From Bacillota bacterium (GTDB lineage: Bacteria > Bacillota > Bacilli > Paenibacillales > NBRC-103111): DNA of 64,000 nucleotides. A program made the translations under genes and the position numbers. The notes beneath the pieces are model-generated. The model saw nothing but the letters and a program-made list of their open reading frames with translations, did no database searches and had not been told where the DNA came from. This document shows positions 1-7,693 of the stretch, one piece after another; within the stretch, counting starts at the first letter, position 1; every line of letters begins with the position of its first letter. The stretch lies in the NCBI GenBank assembly GCA_023388055.1, contig JAEWGW010000016.1:310001-374000 (forward strand). Reading direction: 5' to 3'.

Positions 1-24
1 TCCATACGAAAGGAAGCTGCCCCC

Positions 25-1134
25 ATGAAAAATGTGCTTGGTGTTGTGAACTTGGTGAATGAACCCGACAACCTGGAGGAGCTGACCTACAAACGCTCCC
101 TGGCCTCGGTTCCGTTTGGCGCACGCTACCGTCTGATCGATTTTGTCATGTCCAGCATGGTGAATTCCGGCATTGTCAATGTGGCGGTGTTCGCCCATAC
201 CAAATACCGCTCCCTGATGGACCACCTGGGCTCCGGCAAGGAATGGGATCTCAACCGCAAGCGGGGAGGGCTGTTTATTCTGCCGCCGGCTGTGGATGAA
301 ATCCGCGAAATTGTGAAGGGTGATCTGTACCACTTCTACGCCCACCGGGATTATTTCTACCGGAGCACCCAGGATTATGTGCTGATTACCCGCAGCCATA
401 TGGTCTGCAACATCGACCTCACTGAGGTGTATGAGCACCACCGGCTTTCGGGAGCGGATATTACCATGGTGTATAAGGATATGGAGGAGGATGACTTTTC
501 CCACTCCCGGCGGATTCTAATCAATCCCCTGGGGCAGGTGAAGGATATCCAGGACCATACCGGACGGCTCAAAAGCGGCAAGGTCTCCATGGAAATGTTC
601 CTCATGAAGAAGGAGCTGCTCCTGGACCTGGTGGAAACCTCCTTGGCCCAGGGGTATGACCACTTGGTGCGGGACGCCATCATGAAGAATGTGGACCGTC
701 TGAAGATCAACGCCTTCCCTTATCAGGGTTATCTGGGTGTAATCAACACCATCCAGGCTTATTACCACCACAGCATGAACCTGCTGAATCCGTCCATCTG
801 GAAGGATCTGTTCTTCCGCCCGGGTCTGATCTATACCAAGATCAAGGATGAGCCGCCCGCCAAATATACCCAGCACTCCAATGTCCGCAATGCCATGATT
901 GCCAACGGCTGCATTATCGAGGGTGAGGTGGAGAACTGCATTCTCTTCCGCGGCGTGAAGGTGAGGAAGGGTGCTGTGCTCCGCAACTGCATCGTGCTGC
1001 AGAACTGCGACATCCAGGAGAATGTGAGCGTGGAGAATGCCATCCTGGACAAAGACGTGATGATCAACAGCGGCCGGGTGCTGAAGGGCGCCGTCACCGC
1101 TCCGTTTGTAGCTGCGAAGAAGAAGATCATCTAG
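25..1134 (+). CDS. glgD: GlgD, ADP-glucose pyrophosphorylase-like subunit
   Basis: This 369-residue protein is a sugar-nucleotidyltransferase-like protein with a C-terminal left-handed beta-helix of hexapeptide repeats (about residues 290-365). It has the GlgD-type N-terminus, lacking the GGxGxRL phosphate-binding loop seen in the catalytic GlgC encoded at 17.1-18.3 kb. In Bacillus the GlgD subunit partners GlgC to make ADP-glucose for glycogen. An AAAGGAAG ribosome site sits about 10 bases before the ATG. glgA follows after 57 bases, so the two are likely one operon whose upstream part (perhaps glgB/glgC) lies outside the window. That it is regulatory rather than catalytic is family knowledge. 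Confidence 0.93.
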   Translation: MKNVLGVVNLVNEPDNLEELTYKRSLASVPFGARYRLIDFVMSSMVNSGIVNVAVFAHTKYRSLMDHLGSGKEWDLNRKRGGLFILPPAVDEIREIVKGDLYHFYAHRDYFYRSTQDYVLITRSHMVCNIDLTEVYEHHRLSGADITMVYKDMEEDDFSHSRRILINPLGQVKDIQDHTGRLKSGKVSMEMFLMKKELLLDLVETSLAQGYDHLVRDAIMKNVDRLKINAFPYQGYLGVINTIQAYYHHSMNLLNPSIWKDLFFRPGLIYTKIKDEPPAKYTQHSNVRNAMIANGCIIEGEVENCILFRGVKVRKGAVLRNCIVLQNCDIQENVSVENAILDKDVMINSGRVLKGAVTAPFVAAKKKII

Positions 1135-1191
1135 ACGTTTTTCCGGCAAGGTGAATAATTTAATTTAGGGGACTGGAGGGACTATACACGT

Positions 1192-2631
1192 ATGAACATT
1201 CTATTTGCTGCTTCTGAAGCCGTTCCATTCGTCAAATCGGGAGGGCTGGCCGATGTGATCGGTTCGCTGCCCGCCTCCCTCCGTCACCACCATGTGGATG
1301 TGCGGATTATCCTGCCCAAGTATGCGGACATCCCCGAGCATTTCCGGGAGCAAATGGAAACCGCCAGCACCTTCAGCGTCTATCTGGGCTGGCGTAACCA
1401 ATACTGCGGCATCCAACAGCTGGAGGTAAACGGAATCCACTATTATTTTGTGGATAATGAATTCTATTTCCGCCGCGGCGACCTTTACGGTTATGGGGAT
1501 GACGCCGAGCGGTTTGTTTATTTCAGCCGGGCGGTACTGGAGGCCTTGCCGCATCTGGATTTCAAACCGGACATCATCCACTGCCATGACTGGCAGACGG
1601 GATTGATTCCATATCTGCTGCGCCGCAATTATGCCGCCCATCCGTTCTATGCGGACATCAAAACCGTGTTTACCATACATAATCTGCGTTATCAGGGCAG
1701 GTACAACCGGAAGCTGATGCAGGATCTGTTGGGTATTGATGACGGCATGTTTTCGGATGGCAACGGCATTGAGTATTACGGAGACGGCAACTGCATGAAG
1801 GCGGGGCTGACCCATGCGGACAAGGTGACCACAGTGAGCAAAACCTATGCCGAGGAGATCAAAACCACCTTTTTCGGCGAGGGGATGGAGGGTGTGCTGC
1901 AGGAGCGCAGCCTTCACGGCGGGCTTGTGGGCATCTTGAACGGGCTGGACAATGAACAGTTCGATCCCATGAATGATCCCCATCTGGCAGAGCCGTACCG
2001 TAATTCTCTGTCAAAAAAACGCCGCAACAAATCCGCTCTCCAGGCGGAGCTGGGGCTTCCGGTAGACGAGCGTATTCCGATGATTGGGCTGGTATCCCGT
2101 CTGGTAGACCAGAAGGGGCTGGATCTGATCCAGGCGGTCATGGCTGAGATCGTATCGCTGCCGCTGCAGCTGGTGGTGCTGGGCACAGGAGAAAGCCGAT
2201 TCGAGCACCTGTTCAAGGACAAGGCGTATTGGCATCCCGACAAGGTTTCGGCCAACATCACCTTCAGCGACGGTTTGTCCCGCCGGATCTATGCCGCGTC
2301 GGATATGTTCCTGATGCCTTCGCTGTTTGAACCCTGCGGCTTGGGGCAACTGATTGCTTTCCGCTACCGTTCCGTGCCGATCGTCCGGGAAACCGGCGGG
2401 CTGAAGGATACGGTGGTTCCTTACAACGCGGCAACCGGCGAAGGCACGGGCTTTACCTTTTATGCATACAACGCCCATGAGATGCTGTTTTCCATCAAAC
2501 GGGCCTTGGAGACCTACAAGGACGAAGCGGCGTGGAACTCCATTGTGAAGAATATCAGTAAAACGGACTTTGGCTGGGAGCAATCCGCCAAACAATATGT
2601 ATCGCTGTACAAGCAGGTTTTGGGTGTGTAA
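1192..2631 (+). CDS. glgA: Glycogen synthase GlgA (GT5)
   Basis: This 479-residue protein has the full length of bacterial glycogen synthases, which transfer glucose from ADP-glucose to the end of an alpha-1,4-glucan. The N-terminal KSGGLADVIGSLP motif binds ADP-glucose. HCHDWQT and the C-terminal PSLFEPCGLGQL (the E of the EX7E-type motif) are the other hallmarks of GT5 enzymes. It follows glgD on the same strand. A long hairpin with a short T-run about 90 bases after the stop probably ends the operon. Confidence 0.96.
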   Translation: MNILFAASEAVPFVKSGGLADVIGSLPASLRHHHVDVRIILPKYADIPEHFREQMETASTFSVYLGWRNQYCGIQQLEVNGIHYYFVDNEFYFRRGDLYGYGDDAERFVYFSRAVLEALPHLDFKPDIIHCHDWQTGLIPYLLRRNYAAHPFYADIKTVFTIHNLRYQGRYNRKLMQDLLGIDDGMFSDGNGIEYYGDGNCMKAGLTHADKVTTVSKTYAEEIKTTFFGEGMEGVLQERSLHGGLVGILNGLDNEQFDPMNDPHLAEPYRNSLSKKRRNKSALQAELGLPVDERIPMIGLVSRLVDQKGLDLIQAVMAEIVSLPLQLVVLGTGESRFEHLFKDKAYWHPDKVSANITFSDGLSRRIYAASDMFLMPSLFEPCGLGQLIAFRYRSVPIVRETGGLKDTVVPYNAATGEGTGFTFYAYNAHEMLFSIKRALETYKDEAAWNSIVKNISKTDFGWEQSAKQYVSLYKQVLGV

Positions 2632-2721
2632 GCAACTGGCCTATGTCTACAGCGGGGATGTCCGAAACTTGGGTTGGAGAGCAAGAGGCGAGCAGCTAGA
2701 GGTTTAAGCAATGTTTACAAG

Positions 2722-2776
2722 AAGGCAACGGGAGGGAGGCCGGTCGTATCCGGCAGCCTTGACCGTTGTCTTTTGT
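2722..2776 (+). terminator. Probable terminator after glgA
   Basis: A long imperfect stem: GGCAACGG pairs with CCGTTGTC on the outside and GCCGG with CCGGC inside, followed by TTTTG. It lies 90 bases past the glgA stop. Confidence 0.55.
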
Positions 2777-2824
2777 TGTTGAGGTTGATCAGGTGAGGGT
2801 TCCGAGCTAGATCCGTTACCGTTA

Positions 2825-2989
2825 CGGACCGTAGGTACGCTATTTTGCCAATATGGGACTTTTCTGGACGTTCGCGGACCGTAGATACCTTATTTGCCTT
2901 CAGTGTCATCGAAATTAGCTGTTTTGTGGGATATAACGGCTGCTGAGTCCGTTACGATGAGAATCCCCCTGTTTTGGAGGAAATAACGG
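2825..2989. repeat. Degenerate intergenic repeats with 50-base period
   Basis: CGGACCGTAGGTACGCTATT (2825) recurs as CGGACCGTAGATACCTTATT (2875), exactly 50 bases later. CTGTTTTGTGGGATATAACGG-like sequence (2919) recurs with few changes at 2969, again 50 bases later. No credible gene covers 2632-3072 apart from these repeats and the terminator. It looks like a dispersed intergenic repeat family; other genomic copies are not visible here. Confidence 0.55.
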
Positions 2990-3072
2990 AACCAGGATCC
3001 GCAAGAAGCAAAGGTCCTTCCGCCAAAAGAGGCCGAGGCGGTTTAATCCGACTCGGCCCTGATATACTTTTC

Positions 3073-3774
3073 TCAATCAAAGTTGGTAATAATACCGCGC
3101 GGCCGCACGGGCAGTCCCGCTTCGTAGAGGTGGGATACATCGCCGAAGCCGATGCAGCGGGGAGTAGCCCATTCCTGCGAGCGTTCGTCGAACAGAATAG
3201 TGGTCACGGAGCTGGGCGGCATCCAGAAGCCGGACCATACCAGCGACAGGGGAATCTCTAGCAGATGGGCCAGCCAGGTCAGCCCGAAGCCGCCGTGGCA
3301 AAAAACGGCCACCCGGTCCTGGGTTTTCTTCAGGATCCGGTAACGCCCGCCGACCCGCTCAAAACCCTGGCGCTTCAGGAACTCGTCCGAAAAGGTCTGC
3401 AGCTTCTCGAAGGTTTCCCGGCTGGGGGTCCCGTGGTAGTACGAGATTTCATGCCAATTCTCGGCAGTGGGCATTCGATCCCCTGACCGGATCACTTCTC
3501 CGGGAAGGTCCCAATGGGACAAACGACCGTAAGGCGTTTCCTCCAGCTTCAGACTGAGCTCCTGAGTCCATTCCTCCACCTCATGAGTCATTCCCAAAGC
3601 TTCCGCCGTGTAACGCATGGTGTCTTGGGCCCTGCCCATGGGTGAAGCGTAAATCCGGTCCAGACCGTGGGTGGCCAATCGTTTGGCCAGCGCCTGCGCT
3701 TCCAAATGTCCAGCCGTTGTAATGGTATTGTTGGGATAATCCGGGTCCGCATGGCGGATGATGTATAGCCGCAT
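3073..3774 (-). CDS. Histidine phosphatase family protein
   Basis: This 233-residue protein belongs to the phosphoglycerate-mutase/histidine-phosphatase superfamily. The N-terminal YIIRHADP carries the phosphoacceptor histidine, SPMGRAQDT carries the phosphate-binding arginine, and VAVFCHGGFG carries the second catalytic histidine. The motif is RHAD rather than the common RHGE, which is typical of broad-specificity members. The substrate cannot be told from sequence. It stands alone: its neighbours are a repeat region and an unrelated membrane protein. Confidence 0.88.
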   Translation of the reverse strand: MRLYIIRHADPDYPNNTITTAGHLEAQALAKRLATHGLDRIYASPMGRAQDTMRYTAEALGMTHEVEEWTQELSLKLEETPYGRLSHWDLPGEVIRSGDRMPTAENWHEISYYHGTPSRETFEKLQTFSDEFLKRQGFERVGGRYRILKKTQDRVAVFCHGGFGLTWLAHLLEIPLSLVWSGFWMPPSSVTTILFDERSQEWATPRCIGFGDVSHLYEAGLPVRPRGIITNFD

Positions 3775-3923
3775 GTCACATTCTCCGTTCGTGGTGGCGT
3801 TGGGATTAAGGGGTACCGGTACGCGATGCGCAAAATAGGAGCCCTTGTCCGCTTGCTCCCATTATAATCGCCCCCACGCCAAATTTGAAGAACCTGGGTT
3901 CGTCGAATGCGGCTGATGTTCCC

Positions 3924-4658
3924 TCAAAGCCATACAGCGCACAGCACGGTCATGCAGATGCTCACCATCAGGACGTATTGCAGGAGCCTGCGGCTGGTCA
4001 AGAAACATTGCATCCCGGCGACGGATGCGAATAGAAACCCGTACCCCAACAGAAATGGGTGCAGGGCGATCCCCACCCCCAAGCCGCAGCCATAAGCAAT
4101 GGAACGCCGGGGAGTTGCAGATGCATCAGCAAAAAAAGACACCGCACAGTAAACAAGCAATATGGTGGTGCAGGTATACAGGGCTTCGCTGTTGAAGCCA
4201 GAGGAGGAGCGGATGATAGCAGGATGGAGGAAATATAAGCTGCCCGCAGCCAGCGCCAGCCATGGCTGGTTGACCATTATGCGGATAATGGCCATCAGCA
4301 GGAGCAGGGACAAGGCGTTCATCGCATTTTGCAGAATTTGGACAGCAAGCAATGGAGGTTCCATCGTGCAGCCGAATATCCGGTAACAGAGCGTCAGGAA
4401 ACGGGCATAACCCTCCGGAAAAGGGTGGGAGGAGGCAGTAGTCAGCTTGACTCCGGATTCATCATCCGGCAGGCCAAGAGTGGTTTTTTGCGGGAACCGG
4501 CTGCGCACCTCCCGGTCCATCAAGGCTTCTGCCGGTGTCAGCCTGATCCCGGAGGCGGCCATTTGGCGGCTCCGGTTCCAATCCGTCAGCTCAAGCCGCA
4601 GCACGGAGCCGGCCAGAAGCAGTACAGCCGCCAGAATACCCAAGGTGACTCGTTTCAT
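3924..4658 (-). CDS. Membrane protein resembling the N-terminal half of a GT-C/PMT glycosyltransferase
   Basis: A 244-residue protein with an N-terminal membrane helix, an extracytoplasmic stretch of about 80 residues, and four or five later hydrophobic segments. The layout and the pattern LHPAIIRSSSGFNSEALYT resemble ArnT/PMT-type dolichyl-phosphate-mannose transferases, which normally exceed 400 residues. This one stops at a TGA in the middle of a hydrophobic stretch, so it may be a truncated or degenerate gene. A good GGGAGG ribosome site precedes the ATG. The family assignment is tentative. Confidence 0.5.
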   Translation of the reverse strand: MKRVTLGILAAVLLLAGSVLRLELTDWNRSRQMAASGIRLTPAEALMDREVRSRFPQKTTLGLPDDESGVKLTTASSHPFPEGYARFLTLCYRIFGCTMEPPLLAVQILQNAMNALSLLLLMAIIRIMVNQPWLALAAGSLYFLHPAIIRSSSGFNSEALYTCTTILLVYCAVSFFADASATPRRSIAYGCGLGVGIALHPFLLGYGFLFASVAGMQCFLTSRRLLQYVLMVSICMTVLCAVWL

Positions 4659-4832
4659 GGCTTGTCCTCCCGGTTATGGCGTTGCTTCCTTGAACGCCGC
4701 CAAGGAGCCTTAATTATTTTCCCACGGCATCCGTGATTTATCCGGGCTGTCAGCTGCTGGAGATTGGACGCTCAATTGAAAAAAACGCCGGGACAGAGTA
4801 AGATGAAGGAAGAATCCGGCTGGAGGTTGTTT

Positions 4833-5816
4833 ATGTCAGAGGAGATTTCTTATACGACTGAGGAGATTGCGAAGCTGCTTCGGGTCTCCAAGCTAACCGT
4901 TTATGATTTGATCAAAAAAGGCGAGCTGCCGTCCTACCGGGTAGGCAAGCAGATGCGAGTAGATGCCTCCGATCTGGAGGCGTATAAATCCCGGGCCAAA
5001 GGCGGGCGTGTCCGCCTGGCAGCCCCTGGTGCTCCTGCGGAGGAGGCGCCATCCCTTGCAGCGGTTTCCCCGATGGTGGTGTCATCAGCCCCGGGCTTAG
5101 GCTCGGCGCTGAAGCCCTTGGTCATTACCGGGCAGGATTCCATTCTGGATATTCTGGCCAAATATATTGAGAAGCAGAACCGGAATGTAAGGCCGCTCCG
5201 GTCTTTTGTGGGGAGTATGGACAGTCTGGTGTCCATGTACCATGGGGAGGCGGACATCGTCAGCACCCACCTGTTTGACGGGGAAACCGGGGAGTACAAT
5301 GTTCCCTATATCCGCAGGCTTTTGATGGGCTATTCATATGTGGTGGTGAACCTGGCCTACCGCAATGCAGGTCTGTATGTAGCCCAGGGCAATCCCAAGG
5401 GCATCACCGCCTGGGAGGATCTGACCCGTGCTGATGTGCGGATTGTCAATCGGGAGAAGGGTTCGGGAGCCCGTGTCCTGCTGGATGAGCAGATGCGGCT
5501 GAAGGGGATTTCCCGGCATGCGGTCACAGGTTATGATACGGAGGAGTCCAGCCATCTGGGAGTAGCCGGCAAGGTAGCCACCGGACAAGCGGATGCCGGA
5601 GTGGGAATTGAGAAAGCCGCGGCCATGGTCAATGTGGAGTTTGTCCCGCTGATCCGGGAGCGCTATGATCTGGTGATGATCAAGAAACCCGCCAATATGG
5701 AATGGGTAGAGACGGTGCTGAGTATTCTGCGTTCGGAGTCCTTCCGGAGCGAGCTGTCCTCCATTCGCGGATATGATCTTTCCCTGACAGGCAGCGTGGT
5801 GTGGGAAACGGAATAG
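4833..5816 (+). CDS. HTH (excisionase-type) regulator with periplasmic-binding-like domain
   Basis: Residues about 1-55 form a MerR/excisionase-like helix-turn-helix (YTTEEIAKLLRVSKLTVYDLIKKGELPSYRVGK region). After a Pro/Ala linker, residues about 95-327 are a substrate-binding domain of the type found in molybdate-family HTH regulators (TGQDSILDIL, then VNREKGSGARVLLDE). Such proteins are cytoplasmic ligand-responsive regulators; the ligand here is unknown. I chose ATG 4833 because TGGAGG lies six bases before it; the frame is open back to a TTG at 4764, but that start has no ribosome site. Confidence 0.8.
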   Translation: MSEEISYTTEEIAKLLRVSKLTVYDLIKKGELPSYRVGKQMRVDASDLEAYKSRAKGGRVRLAAPGAPAEEAPSLAAVSPMVVSSAPGLGSALKPLVITGQDSILDILAKYIEKQNRNVRPLRSFVGSMDSLVSMYHGEADIVSTHLFDGETGEYNVPYIRRLLMGYSYVVVNLAYRNAGLYVAQGNPKGITAWEDLTRADVRIVNREKGSGARVLLDEQMRLKGISRHAVTGYDTEESSHLGVAGKVATGQADAGVGIEKAAAMVNVEFVPLIRERYDLVMIKKPANMEWVETVLSILRSESFRSELSSIRGYDLSLTGSVVWETE

Positions 5817-5826
5817 CATGAGCAAC

Positions 5827-5868
5827 AAAAAGGCTGAACCCGGATTGCTCCAGGCTCAGCCTTTTTTA
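5827..5868. terminator. Bidirectional terminator between convergent genes
   Basis: AGGCTGA pairs with TCAGCCT across an 18-base loop, with an A-run before and a T-run after. It serves the regulator on the plus strand and the MraY paralogue on the minus strand. Confidence 0.8.
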
Positions 5869-5878
5869 TTTTGCTCTT

Positions 5879-6835
5879 TCAATGCAGGAAGAAATACCAG
5901 TACAGCCAGCTCAGGAAGGCCGAGGCCCAGGAGATGAAGCCGAAGACCATGACAATTTTGTTTTCCGACCAACCGTATTTCAAGCTGAAATGATAGTGGA
6001 TCGGCGCCATGCGGAAGAGGCGCAGCTTGGTTTTTTTGTAATACCAGACCTGGAGGATAACGGAAATTTGCTCCGCTAAATAAACGGAGAACAGGATGGG
6101 GATCAGGATCTCCACCTTTTCCAGAACGGCGAGGAAGGATAAGGAGCCCCCGATGGCGAGAGAACCGGTATCCCCCATAAACGCCCGGGCCGGATAAAGG
6201 TTATAGATCAGAAGTCCCAGCAGGCATCCGATCATAACCAGGGAGAACATCTTTACCTCCGTATGGTCGGAAATCAGGAAGAAAAAGAAGTATGTAGGGA
6301 TGGAGACGTTAATCAGAAGGCCATCCAGACCGTCGGTGAAATTGATGGCGTTGGCGGTTCCGACAATAAAAAGCATCATTACAGCTAAATAAAGCAAAAG
6401 CGGGAATCCGATAGACAGCGTTTGGGTCAGGCTCAGCTCCGGGCTGGCACTGAAGAATCTCAAGAGCAGAAACAGCAGGGCGGCGGTAAATGCAAACTGG
6501 AAAATCAGCTTGGTTTTCCCGGAAATCCCGTTGGGATCCTGGAACGCGGCTTTTTTGAAATCATCCGCAAATCCGATCAGACTGAACAGCAGGAAGGTGC
6601 CTCCCAGAAAAATGACCAGCGGCTTGGGGTAGGAGATGATGGAAACCGCCACCCCGACCAGAAGAATCATACCCGCCATCAGGGGGGTCCCGCGTTTGGC
6701 CTGGTGATCGGGAGGAAGCTCCGCACGGATCGGCTGGGTCAGGCGCAGCGTCCGCAGCCCCCAAATCAGGACCGGTGTAAATAAGGTCACCAGCAAAAAC
6801 GAGAAGGTAGACAGGCTTAAGAGGGAAGCAGCCAT
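5879..6835 (-). CDS. MraY-like phospho-sugar transferase (paralogue)
   Basis: A 318-residue polytopic membrane protein of the MraY/WecA (polyprenyl-phosphate HexNAc-1-phosphate transferase) family, which loads a nucleotide-linked sugar phosphate onto undecaprenyl phosphate. Catalytic motifs are visible: FADDFKK, NAINFTDGLDGL and FMGDTGSLAIGG. The HHHFE-type motif of true MraY reads IHYHFSL, so a histidine and the glutamate are changed. It is not in a cell-division cluster and is flanked by a dps gene. AAGGAG before ATG 6835 sets the start; the frame is open much further upstream, but without sense. The exact substrate is uncertain. Confidence 0.85.
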   Translation of the reverse strand: MAASLLSLSTFSFLLVTLFTPVLIWGLRTLRLTQPIRAELPPDHQAKRGTPLMAGMILLVGVAVSIISYPKPLVIFLGGTFLLFSLIGFADDFKKAAFQDPNGISGKTKLIFQFAFTAALLFLLLRFFSASPELSLTQTLSIGFPLLLYLAVMMLFIVGTANAINFTDGLDGLLINVSIPTYFFFFLISDHTEVKMFSLVMIGCLLGLLIYNLYPARAFMGDTGSLAIGGSLSFLAVLEKVEILIPILFSVYLAEQISVILQVWYYKKTKLRLFRMAPIHYHFSLKYGWSENKIVMVFGFISWASAFLSWLYWYFFLH

Positions 6836-6900
6836 GGGTATGCTCTCCTTTGGGATTCTTGTATCCTTTTGATCAAGATGTATATGCACGGGATAGGACA

Positions 6901-6929
6901 AATATACCGATATTTCCAATTGAATGCAA
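6901..6929 (-). promoter_or_regulatory. Candidate SigA promoter for the MraY-like gene
   Basis: On the minus strand TTGCAT and TATATT are separated by 17 bases, about 65 bases before the start codon. Confidence 0.5.
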
Positions 6930-7024
6930 CAACGCGACCGCAGCTCATGTATAGAAGAACGGGACAGGGGCATTCTCATTAGGTGAAAGCAAACAACGCC
7001 AAAATCCATATGGGAGGCCTGAAA

Positions 7025-7474
7025 ATGGCACAGCAAACCGTAATACGTGTAACCGAGGTCCTGAATAAGCAAATCTCCAATTGGAGCGTTTTGTATGTGA
7101 AGCTTCATCATTATCACTGGTTCGTCAAGGGAAGCCAGTTCTTCACCCTCCACACCAAATTCGAGGAGCTTTACAACGAAGCGGCACAATATATTGACGA
7201 TTTGGCGGAAAGAGTATTGGCCATCGGCGGCAAGCCGCTGTCCACCATGAAGGATTACCTGGCCCAATCCACCGTTAAGGAAGCGGCTGGCAACGAAAGC
7301 GCTGAGGCCATGGTCAAAGCGCTGACCGCCGATTTTGGCGCGGTGATCGGGGAACTCCAGGAAGGCATCAAAGCGGCCGAGGCCGCGGAGGACGAAAGCA
7401 CGGTGGATATGTTTATTGGTATGCATACTGCACTGGAAAAGCATGTGTGGATGCTGAAATCCTTCCTGGGTTAA
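7025..7474 (+). CDS. dps: Dps family DNA-protection/ferritin-like protein (copy 1)
   Basis: A 149-residue four-helix ferritin-like protein. The family forms 12-mers that oxidise Fe(II) with peroxide, store iron and can coat DNA. The inter-subunit ferroxidase residues are present: LHHYHWFVKG with its histidines, then EELYNEAAQYIDDLAERVLA with the acidic ligands. ATG 7025 has GGGAGG seven bases upstream; an earlier in-frame ATG (6983) has none. It stands alone between the divergent MraY gene and a terminator. Two paralogues lie at 10.7 and 27.1 kb. Confidence 0.92.
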   Translation: MAQQTVIRVTEVLNKQISNWSVLYVKLHHYHWFVKGSQFFTLHTKFEELYNEAAQYIDDLAERVLAIGGKPLSTMKDYLAQSTVKEAAGNESAEAMVKALTADFGAVIGELQEGIKAAEAAEDESTVDMFIGMHTALEKHVWMLKSFLG

Positions 7475-7532
7475 AAAAGAAATCTTATAATGAACAACCC
7501 CTTCGTTATGAAAGTGGGCTTGGGGGAAGGGA

Positions 7533-7571
7533 AGAGACGCTTGGGAAATGGTCCCAGCGTCTCTTTTTTTG
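7533..7571 (+). terminator. Terminator after dps copy 1
   Basis: AGAGACGCT pairs with AGCGTCTCT, extended by GGGA/TCCC, and is followed by a run of seven T. Confidence 0.9.
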
Positions 7572-7693
7572 CATTTGATGGAAAGCATATAATAAGCATG
7601 TAATTCGACATAAGTAGAGTTAGTTCCCTGTAATTCATCAAGATTCGACACGAAATCGACACAGGTAACTTCCATCTCCAGGAGGGTATTCAT

